NCBI GenBank assembly: GCA_027484885.1
Contig: JAIXSD010000742.1
Span: 1-6,284, forward strand
Source of the DNA: Rubrivivax sp.
GTDB lineage: Bacteria; Pseudomonadota; Gammaproteobacteria; Burkholderiales; Burkholderiaceae_C
DNA length: 6,284 bases
Direction of reading: 5' to 3'
The notes beneath the pieces were generated by a model. The model did not search any database and was not told the origin of the DNA. It was given only the letters and a program-made list of their open reading frames with translations. Every line of letters starts with the position of its first letter. Within the stretch, counting starts at the first letter, position 1. Shown here in pieces: positions 1 to 5,573 of the stretch. The position numbers and the translations under genes were made by a program.

Positions 1-1071
1 AGCTTCAGCGCCGATGGCCGCGGTGTGGACCCGCGTCAGTTCGATGCCGTGATCGCCGTCATCGGCGAGACGCCTTACGCCGAGGGCGTGGGCGACATCT
101 CGCCCTCCAGCACCTTGCAGCACAGCCGCCGCTACCCGGAAGACCTGGCCGTGCTGCGCGCCGTCAGCGGCCGCGGCGTGCCGGTGATCAGCGTGTTCCT
201 GAGCGGCCGTACGGTCTACACGAACGACTTGCTGAATCTGTCCGACGCTTTCGTCGCCGCCTGGCTGCCGGGCAGCGAGGGTGCGGGCGTGGCCGATCTG
301 CTGTTCAAGAACGCGGCCGGCCAGCTGGCCCATGATTTCCGCGCCAAGCTGCCTTTTGCCTGGCCCTCGGCGCCTTGCGTCAGCGCCAAGAGCCAGCCCC
401 TGTTCAAGCCGGGCTATGGTTTGAGCTATGCCAAGCCGGGCACCGTGCGCCAGCTGCCCGTCACCGAGCGCAGCGGCGGTTGCGATGTCTCCAAAGAACT
501 GCTGATCTTCCGTCAGACGGGCCAGGGCCCCTACCAGATGCATGTGGGCAGCCCCAGCGGCGCCTGGCCCAACCGCGGCCTGGGCTCTGACCTCAATGCC
601 GTTCTGGAGGCTCCGGCTGAGCAGCCCGCCATCCGGGTCTCGACCACCCAGATCAACACCCAGCAGGATGCCAAGCGCCTGGTCTGGATGGGCCCGGCCA
701 CATTCCACATCGGCTCCAACCAGCAGGCGGATCTGACCGTCTACCCCGCGCCCGCCCTGGTGTTTGACCTGCTGCCGGAGCAGGCACCGCAGCGCCCCGT
801 GCGCCTGCGTATGGAATGCGGCCCGGGCTGCGGTGGCACGCTGGATCTGCAGCGCGTGATCAGCGCTTTGCCTGCTGGGCAGCGTCACAGCCTGAAGATC
901 CCGCTCGCCTGCTTCGCCGCCCAAGGCGCGGATCTGAGCCGCATCGGCTCGCCCTTCAGCCTCACGGCCGACGCCCCGTTTGCCGCCGCCTTCGCCAACA
1001 TCCGCGTCCGTGCCGGCGCGGCCCAAGAGCCCGATGCACTGAGCTGCACCCAAGTTTCTCCCGCTCCCTGA
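1..1071 (+). CDS. GH3 exo-beta-glucosidase / beta-glucan exohydrolase with ExoP-type C-terminal domain (5' partial)
   Basis: The reading frame is open from base 1 and ends at TGA 1069-1071, giving the last 356 residues of a larger protein (ExoP-like GH3 enzymes are usually above 800 residues). Residues 1-143 of the visible part are the second half of the GH3 C-terminal alpha/beta domain. Seen motifs are GETPYAEGVGD (22-32), which in barley exohydrolase-like enzymes lies in the loop carrying the acid/base glutamate, then FLSGR (66-70), AAWLPGSEGAGVADLLF (86-102), and the domain-closing PLFKPGYGLSY (133-143). Residues about 155-337 look like the ExoP C-terminal, galactose-binding-like beta domain. 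The N-terminal TIM barrel with the nucleophile Asp, and any signal peptide, lie upstream. The family removes glucose from the non-reducing ends of beta-glucans or cello-oligosaccharides. Location in the periplasm is inferred from relatives and from six cysteines, not seen. The GH1 gene follows after 2 nt. The family call is firm; exact substrate is not. Confidence 0.93.
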   Translation, partial: SFSADGRGVDPRQFDAVIAVIGETPYAEGVGDISPSSTLQHSRRYPEDLAVLRAVSGRGVPVISVFLSGRTVYTNDLLNLSDAFVAAWLPGSEGAGVADLLFKNAAGQLAHDFRAKLPFAWPSAPCVSAKSQPLFKPGYGLSYAKPGTVRQLPVTERSGGCDVSKELLIFRQTGQGPYQMHVGSPSGAWPNRGLGSDLNAVLEAPAEQPAIRVSTTQINTQQDAKRLVWMGPATFHIGSNQQADLTVYPAPALVFDLLPEQAPQRPVRLRMECGPGCGGTLDLQRVISALPAGQRHSLKIPLACFAAQGADLSRIGSPFSLTADAPFAAAFANIRVRAGAAQEPDALSCTQVSPAP

Positions 1072-1073
1072 CC

Positions 1074-2456
1074 ATGAATTTCAAGACCGACCCCAGCCAC
1101 AGCGGCGCCAGCGTTCTGCGCCGCGACTTTCCCAGCGATTTCCGCTGGGGCTGTTCCACCTCCTCCTACCAGATCGAAGGCGCCGCGCGAGAAGACGGCC
1201 GCGGCGAATCCATCTGGGACCGTTTCTGCAGCGAGCCCGGCCGCATCCGCGACGGCAGCAGTGGCGCCGTGGCCTGTGACCACTACCACCGCTGGCCCGA
1301 AGACCTGGACATGGCCCGAGGATTGGGCGTCAACGCCTACCGCTTCTCCATCGCGTGGCCGCGCCTGCTGCCGCAGGGCCGCGGTGCCGTCAATGAAAAG
1401 GGTTTGGATTTCTACTCCCGCCTGGTCGACGGCATGCTGGAGCGCGGCCTGCAACCCTGGGCCACGCTCTACCACTGGGACCTGCCGCAGGCCCTGCAAG
1501 AGCAGGGCGGTTGGGCCAACCGGGCCACGGTTGATGCCTTTCTTGAGTACACGGAGCTGGTGACGCGCCGCCTGGGTGACCGCGTCAAGCACTGGATCAC
1601 CCACAACGAACCGTATTGCACCGCCTTCCTCGGCAACTTCGAGGGCAACCATGCACCGGGCTTGAAGGACCACAAGACCGCCTTGCTGGTCTGCCACCAC
1701 CTGCTGCTCTCGCATGGCCGCGCCGTGCCGCTGATCAAGCGCATGGTGCCCGGCGCGCAGGTCGGCATCACCTTGAGCCTGCACCCGATCTCGCCGGCCA
1801 GTGACAGCGCCGAGGATGCCGCCGCCGCCATCCGCCACGATGGCCTGCGCAACCGCTGGTTCCTGGACCCGCTGCATGGCCGCGGCTACCCCGAGGATGT
1901 GCTGGCCTTGCTGGGTTCGGATGCGCCACAGCTGCTCAGCAATGACCTGCGCGAGATCGCCACACCCACCGACTTTCTGGGCGTCAATTACTACTTCCCC
2001 GAGCGGATCGAGAACGCCCCCGGCGTGGCACCCATTGCCACCCGCGTGGTCGAGACGCCCGGCGTGGAGCGCACCGCCTTCGGCTGGGAGGTGGACCCGG
2101 AAGGCATGGTCACCTTGCTGACCCGCATCCAGCGCGACTACGCTCCCAAATGCGTCTACTTGACCGAGAACGGCTCGACCTTTGAGGACGAGCTGCTGCC
2201 CGATGGCCTTGTCGAGGATGTGCAGCGTCGCAGCTATCTGCAGCGCCACCTGGCCGCCGCCCAGCGCGCCATGGCGGCCGGCGTGCCGCTAAAGGGCTAT
2301 TTCGCCTGGAGCTTGCTCGACAACTTCGAGTGGGCCGAGGGCTATCTGCGCCGCTTCGGCCTGGCCTATGTCGACTTTGAAACCCAGCAACGTACCTTGA
2401 AGGCCAGCGGCCAGTGGTACGCCCAGTTCCTGCAGCCTGGAGATGCGGAGCGATGA
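1074..2456 (+). CDS. GH1 family beta-glucosidase (cytoplasmic)
   Basis: This 460-residue protein has the normal GH1 length (about 450) and a single TIM-barrel domain. All expected active-site positions can be read: Gln33 in SYQIEGA, His134 in LYHWD, the acid/base Glu179 in THNEP, the NYY motif 305-307, the nucleophile Glu365 in YLTENG, and Trp412/Glu419/Trp420 in AWSLLDNFEWAEGY, where the Glu binds glucose O4/O6. The enzyme should therefore be a retaining beta-glucosidase acting on cellobiose or related beta-glucosides. There is no signal peptide, so it acts in the cytoplasm on imported sugar. The frame is open back to 816 inside the GH3 gene, but ATG 1074 is chosen because it sits 2 nt after the GH3 stop and leaves a short 18-residue tail before the conserved FPSDFRWG. 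No Shine-Dalgarno sequence precedes it, so translation is probably coupled to GH3. The last codons overlap the next gene by 4 nt. beta-Galactosidase or beta-fucosidase side activity is common in GH1 and cannot be excluded. Confidence 0.96.
   Translation: MNFKTDPSHSGASVLRRDFPSDFRWGCSTSSYQIEGAAREDGRGESIWDRFCSEPGRIRDGSSGAVACDHYHRWPEDLDMARGLGVNAYRFSIAWPRLLPQGRGAVNEKGLDFYSRLVDGMLERGLQPWATLYHWDLPQALQEQGGWANRATVDAFLEYTELVTRRLGDRVKHWITHNEPYCTAFLGNFEGNHAPGLKDHKTALLVCHHLLLSHGRAVPLIKRMVPGAQVGITLSLHPISPASDSAEDAAAAIRHDGLRNRWFLDPLHGRGYPEDVLALLGSDAPQLLSNDLREIATPTDFLGVNYYFPERIENAPGVAPIATRVVETPGVERTAFGWEVDPEGMVTLLTRIQRDYAPKCVYLTENGSTFEDELLPDGLVEDVQRRSYLQRHLAAAQRAMAAGVPLKGYFAWSLLDNFEWAEGYLRRFGLAYVDFETQQRTLKASGQWYAQFLQPGDAER
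2439..2442 (+). promoter_or_regulatory. Ribosome binding site of the sugar-binding protein gene
   Basis: GGAG lies inside the last codons of the GH1 gene, 10 nt before ATG 2453. A second GGAG at 2447-2450 is only 2 nt from the start and probably too close to work. Its position supports the choice of ATG 2453 over the in-frame start at 2414. Confidence 0.55.
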
Positions 2457-2530
2457 AACACGCGAACTCAAGATGGGCCAAGCACGCCCTGGTGCTGGCA
2501 GCCAGCGCCGCAGTGGTGGCGGCCCAGGCC
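2453..2530 (+). other. Sec signal peptide of the sugar-binding protein
   Basis: The first 26 codons encode a short basic head with Lys2, Arg7 and Lys10, a hydrophobic Ala/Leu/Val core (residues 12-24), and an AQA cleavage motif, with Gln27 as the likely mature N-terminus. There is no twin-arginine motif and no cysteine after the cut, so Sec export and signal peptidase I are expected rather than the Tat or lipoprotein route. Confidence 0.85.
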
Positions 2531-3730
2531 CAGACCAAGCCGGCTGCCACGCCCGCTGCCGCTCCGCTGAAAGCCGAAGTCATCCACTGGTGGACCTCGG
2601 GCGGCGAATCGGCCGCCGTCAAGGCCCTGGCCGATGCCTACAACGCCGCGGGCGGCGCCTGGAAGGACACGGCCGTGGCCCTGGGTGAGCAGGCGCGCTC
2701 GGTGGCCATCAACCGCATCGTTGGTGGCAACCCGCCGACCGCAGCCCAGTTCAACACCTCCAAGCAGTTCCTCGATGTGGTGGACCAGGGGCTCTTGAAT
2801 CACGTCGATGAAGCAGCGGCTGCTGGCAAATGGGAGCAGGTGCTGCCCGAGACCGTGCTCAAGGTCATCAAGGTCAAGGGCCACTTCTACGCCGCGCCGG
2901 TCAACATCCACATGCCCGCCTGGATCTGGACCTCCAAAGCCGCTTTCAAGAAGGCTGGCATCACGGCCGAGCCCAAGACCATGGACGAGCTGTTCGCGGC
3001 GCTCGACAAGCTCAAGGCCGCCGGCCTGATCGGCCTGGCCCATGGTGGCCAGCCCTGGCAGGACAACACGGTGTTTGCGGCCGTGCTCAGCAATGTGGGC
3101 GGCCGTGAGCTCTACCTCAAGGTCATGCGCGACCGCGACCCCAAGGCCATCATGTCGCCCGAGTTCAAGAATGTGCTGCTGAGCTTCAAGCGCCTGCAGA
3201 GCTATGTGGACAAGGGCTCGCCTGGCCGCAACTGGAACGACGCCACCGCCTTGCTGATCAATGGCAAGGCCGGTGTGCAGTTCATGGGCGACTGGGCCAA
3301 GGGCGAGTTCGCCCTGGCCAAGAAGGAAGCCGGGCGCGACTACGGCTGCATCGCCGGCTTCGGCCCCAACTCGCCCTACATCATCCAGGGCGATGTCTTG
3401 GTCTTCCCCAAGACCAATCAGCCCGAGGCCATCAAGGCGCAGAAGCTGCTGGCCACCGTGGCCACCACACCGGCCACGCAGATTGCCTTCAGCATCAAGA
3501 AGGGCTCCATCCCGGCACGCAGCGATGTCGATGCCAGCCAGCTGGACATCTGCGGCCAGCAGGGCGTGGCCATCATGAAGGACAAGTCGCGCCACCTGGG
3601 TAATGGCGAGGTCTACCTGACGCCGGATCAGAACGGTGCCATGCAGGACATCGTCACCGCCTACTGGAACCGCAACATCCCGGTCGAAAAGGTGCAAAAA
3701 GACCTGATCGCCGCCCTCAACAACAACTGA
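2453..3730 (+). CDS. CUT1 sugar ABC transporter, periplasmic substrate-binding protein (GtsA-like)
   Basis: This 425-residue family 1 extracellular solute-binding protein captures a sugar in the periplasm for the permeases encoded next. Residues 1-26 are a Sec signal peptide: basic start, hydrophobic HALVLAASAAVVAA, and a likely cut after AQA (24-26). There is no lipobox cysteine, so it should be soluble. An Ala/Pro-rich linker (27-40) precedes the fold. The opening EVIHWWTSGGE (42-52) matches the glucose-binding proteins of pseudomonads and Thermus, where the paired Trp (46, 47) and Glu52 contact the sugar. Other family segments are GGNPPTAAQ (91-99), YAAPVNIH (146-153), FMGDWAKGEF (278-287) and KKGSIPARSD (349-358). 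The mature protein has two cysteines only, Cys299 and Cys367. The start at ATG 2453 overlaps the GH1 stop as ATGA and has a GGAG 10 nt upstream; the frame is open further back to 2414, but that start would put 13 residues before the signal peptide. Cargo is either glucose or a beta-glucoside; the GH3/GH1 neighbours favour a beta-gluco-oligosaccharide, the sequence style favours glucose. Confidence 0.93.
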   Translation: MKHANSRWAKHALVLAASAAVVAAQAQTKPAATPAAAPLKAEVIHWWTSGGESAAVKALADAYNAAGGAWKDTAVALGEQARSVAINRIVGGNPPTAAQFNTSKQFLDVVDQGLLNHVDEAAAAGKWEQVLPETVLKVIKVKGHFYAAPVNIHMPAWIWTSKAAFKKAGITAEPKTMDELFAALDKLKAAGLIGLAHGGQPWQDNTVFAAVLSNVGGRELYLKVMRDRDPKAIMSPEFKNVLLSFKRLQSYVDKGSPGRNWNDATALLINGKAGVQFMGDWAKGEFALAKKEAGRDYGCIAGFGPNSPYIIQGDVLVFPKTNQPEAIKAQKLLATVATTPATQIAFSIKKGSIPARSDVDASQLDICGQQGVAIMKDKSRHLGNGEVYLTPDQNGAMQDIVTAYWNRNIPVEKVQKDLIAALNNN

Positions 3731-3733
3731 GGG
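3729..3733 (+). promoter_or_regulatory. Ribosome binding site of the first permease gene
   Basis: GAGGG overlaps the TGA stop of the binding-protein gene and sits 11 nt before ATG 3745, slightly longer than ideal. The 14-nt gap is the largest in the operon and contains the GC-rich GGGCCCCGGCGC, which is too short to be a terminator and has no T-run. Confidence 0.5.
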
Positions 3734-3744
3734 CCCCGGCGCTG

Positions 3745-4656
3745 ATGTCTCGCAAGAATCGCTCTTCGAATCGCTCCTCTCCGCTCCGCGGTCTCACGCC
3801 CTGGGCTGCCCTGCTGCCCATGGCGCTGACGGTGCTGCTGGGATACCTGGGCGCGGTGCTCTGGACCCTGCGTGTGTCCCTGAGCAGCTCGCGCACGTTC
3901 CCCAAGGACGACTTCGTTGGCCTCTCCCAGTTCGAGCGCCTGTTCGGCAATGAGCGCTGGCTGCTCTCGCTGGAGAACCTGGCGGTCTACGGCGTGCTCT
4001 TCATTGGTGCCTGCATGGTGATCGGCTTCTTGCTGGCCGTGTTCATCGACCAGAAGGTGCGCGGCGAGGGCCTCTTGCGCACCGTCTTTCTCTATCCCTA
4101 CGCCATGTCTTTTGTTGCGACCGGCCTGGTCTGGCAATGGGTGCTCAATCCCACGGATGGCATCCAGCAGGCGGTGCGGCAGATGGGCTTCGAAAGCTTC
4201 ACCTTCGACTGGATCATCGACCAGGACATGGTGATCTACACCGTGGTGATCGCCTCGGTCTGGCAGGCCTCGGGCCTGGTGATGGCGCTGCTGCTGGCCG
4301 GCTTGCGCGGCATCGATGAGGACATCTGGAAGGCCGCGCGCATCGACGGCATCAAGCCCTGGCGCGTGTACTTGTCCATCGTGCTGCCCATGCTCGGCGC
4401 TTCCTTCGCCACCGTCTTCGTGCTGCTCTTCACCGCGGCGGTCAAGGTCTTCGATGCCGTGGCGGCCATGACCCAGGGCGGCCCCGGCACGGCCAGCGAT
4501 GTGCCAGCCAAATTCATCATGGACCACCTCTTTGGCCGCGCCAATGTGGCCCTGGCCTCAGCCGGCGCCATCGTGCTGCTGCTGACGGTGCTGGCCCTGG
4601 TGGCGCCGTTTTTCTACGCCCGCAGCCGCAAGGCTGCGAAGGGGAAGGGCGCATGA
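3745..4656 (+). CDS. CUT1 sugar ABC transporter permease, MalF/GtsB-like
   Basis: This 303-residue inner-membrane protein is the first of two subunits forming the sugar channel. Six hydrophobic segments can be read at about residues 19-42, 78-102, 113-134, 162-188, 209-233 and 269-291. The cytoplasmic EAA loop, which docks on the ATPase, is at 193-217 with core KAARIDGIKPW and the closing IVLPM. The stretch FDAVAAMTQGGPGTASDVPAKF (split here as FDAVAAMTQGGPG at 236-248 and SDVPAKF at 251-257) and the following LFGRANVALASA (262-273) are typical of the GtsB glucose permease branch. It lacks the large extra periplasmic domain of E. coli MalF, as usual for CUT1 systems of this size. The start is ATG 3745, 14 nt after the binding-protein stop, with GAGGG at 3729-3733 overlapping that stop. 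The N-terminus carries a tandem NRSSNRSS encoded by a 12-nt near-repeat. The stop overlaps the next start as ATGA. Confidence 0.94.
   Translation: MSRKNRSSNRSSPLRGLTPWAALLPMALTVLLGYLGAVLWTLRVSLSSSRTFPKDDFVGLSQFERLFGNERWLLSLENLAVYGVLFIGACMVIGFLLAVFIDQKVRGEGLLRTVFLYPYAMSFVATGLVWQWVLNPTDGIQQAVRQMGFESFTFDWIIDQDMVIYTVVIASVWQASGLVMALLLAGLRGIDEDIWKAARIDGIKPWRVYLSIVLPMLGASFATVFVLLFTAAVKVFDAVAAMTQGGPGTASDVPAKFIMDHLFGRANVALASAGAIVLLLTVLALVAPFFYARSRKAAKGKGA
3757..3780 (+). repeat. In-frame 12-nt tandem repeat (NRSS x2) at the start of the first permease
   Basis: AATCGCTCTTCG and AATCGCTCCTCT follow each other directly and each encodes Asn-Arg-Ser-Ser at residues 5-12. A shifted view gives GAATCGCTCTTC/GAATCGCTCCTC with one mismatch. 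It looks like a small slippage duplication in the cytoplasmic N-terminal tail, which is unlikely to affect the membrane core. Confidence 0.7.
4641..4649 (+). promoter_or_regulatory. Ribosome binding site of the second permease gene
   Basis: The purine run GGGGAAGGG ends 3 nt before ATG 4653, with its GGGGA part 7 nt away. It is encoded within the Lys/Gly-rich C-terminal codons of the first permease and decides the start at 4653 rather than the ATGs at 4671 or 4674. Confidence 0.6.
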
Positions 4657-5561
4657 GCCACTCTGCTGTCATGATGAAAACTCAAGCCGCGCGCCGCGCC
4701 CAGGCGCGCGGGCGCTTCAAGCCAGCCCGCTGGGGCATCTATGCCTTTTTGGTGACGGCGGCCCTGTTCTTCCTGGCGCCGCTCTACATCATGCTGGTCA
4801 CCTCCTTCAAGACCATGGAGGAGATCCGCCTGGGCCAGCTCTTCGCGTGGCCCATGAATGCGACGCTGGATCCCTGGCGGGCGGCCTGGAGCGAGGTCTG
4901 CACGGGGGTGTCTTGCGAAGGCATCAGCGCGGGCTTCTGGAACTCGGTCGCCATCGTCGTGCCCAGCACCATCCTGCCGGTGCTCATCGGCGCACTCAAC
5001 GGTTATGCGCTGAGTTTCTGGCGGCCACGTGGCGCCAATCTGCTCTTCGGCATCCTGATGCTGGGCGCCTTCATTCCCGTGCAGGTGATGATTTACCCGC
5101 TGGTCAAGGTGATGGCGGCGGTGGGCCTCTACAGCTCGCTGCCGGGCATTGTGGCGGTGCACCTGATCTTCAGCATGCCGGTGATGACGCTGCTGTTCCG
5201 CAACTACTACAGCGCCATCCCGCCCGAGCTTTTCAAGGCGGCGCGCATCGATGGCGGCGGTTTCTGGCGCATCTTTGTGCAGCTGATGCTGCCCATGTCC
5301 ACACCCATCATCGTGGTGGCGGCCATCATGCAGGTGACCGGGGTCTGGAACGACTACATCCTCGGCCTGGTCTTCGCCGGTCGCGAGCATCTGCCGATGA
5401 CGGTGCAGCTGAACAACGTCATCAACACCACCACGGGCGAGCGGCTCTACAACGTCAATATGGCGGCCACCATCCTCACCTCCATGGTGCCCCTGCTGGT
5501 CTATTTCGTCTCCGGACGCTGGTTCGTTCGCGGCATTGCGGCCGGTGCGGTCAAGGGTTGA
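4653..5561 (+). CDS. CUT1 sugar ABC transporter permease, MalG/GtsC-like
   Basis: This 302-residue inner-membrane protein is the second channel subunit. A basic cytoplasmic N-terminus (residues 9-27, rich in Arg/Lys/Ala) is followed by about six membrane segments near 28-50, 96-121, 129-153, 161-184, 210-230 and 272-290. The EAA loop is at 192-217 with core ELFKAARIDGGGFW and closing LMLPM. The C-terminal WFVRGIAAGAVKG ending is the classic MalG-type tail that contacts the ATPase. The first periplasmic loop holds Cys83 and Cys88 (CTGVSC), a close pair that could form a disulfide. ATG 4653 overlaps the upstream stop (ATGA) and is preceded by a purine-rich GGGGAAGGG at 4641-4649, the clearest ribosome binding site in the window; in-frame ATGs at 4671 and 4674 lack this. 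A strong hairpin lies in codons 12-20. It should pair with the permease encoded just before and the ATPase encoded just after. Confidence 0.94.
   Translation: MSHSAVMMKTQAARRAQARGRFKPARWGIYAFLVTAALFFLAPLYIMLVTSFKTMEEIRLGQLFAWPMNATLDPWRAAWSEVCTGVSCEGISAGFWNSVAIVVPSTILPVLIGALNGYALSFWRPRGANLLFGILMLGAFIPVQVMIYPLVKVMAAVGLYSSLPGIVAVHLIFSMPVMTLLFRNYYSAIPPELFKAARIDGGGFWRIFVQLMLPMSTPIIVVAAIMQVTGVWNDYILGLVFAGREHLPMTVQLNNVINTTTGERLYNVNMAATILTSMVPLLVYFVSGRWFVRGIAAGAVKG
4687..4711 (+). repeat. Perfect 9-bp G/C inverted repeat (hairpin) inside the second permease gene
   Basis: CCGCGCGCC (4687-4695) and GGCGCGCGG (4703-4711) are exact reverse complements separated by a 7-nt loop GCGCCCA. The hairpin begins 34 nt after the start codon and encodes part of the Ala/Arg-rich N-terminal tail. 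No T-run follows, so it is not a rho-independent terminator. It could slow early elongation or stabilise mRNA; chance pairing in GC-rich DNA is also possible. Confidence 0.5.
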
Positions 5562-5573
5562 TTGAGAACACAT

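Noticed and set aside
816..1073. In-frame upstream extension of the GH1 frame, 86 codons inside the GH3 gene.
   Set aside because: The extension is Arg/Pro/His-rich and unlike GH1 N-termini; the GH3 frame there is the conserved one. ATG 1074 fits the GH1 family start.
885..2249. Long open frame of 454 codons on the minus strand, opposite GH1 and the GH3 end.
   Set aside because: It lies fully opposite genes with clear catalytic motifs; its translation is low-complexity (Gly/Ala/Val/Gln/His-rich) with no recognisable family. Long antisense frames are expected in GC-rich coding DNA.
2468..3697. Minus-strand open frame of 409 codons opposite the sugar-binding protein.
   Set aside because: It mirrors the sense codons almost end to end, has no recognisable domain, and the sense strand has a signal peptide and family motifs.
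3731..3744. GC-rich GGGCCCCGGCGC between the binding-protein and first permease genes, considered as a terminator or attenuator.
   Set aside because: Only a 6-bp palindrome (GGGCCC) with no loop and no T-run; too short to form a terminator.
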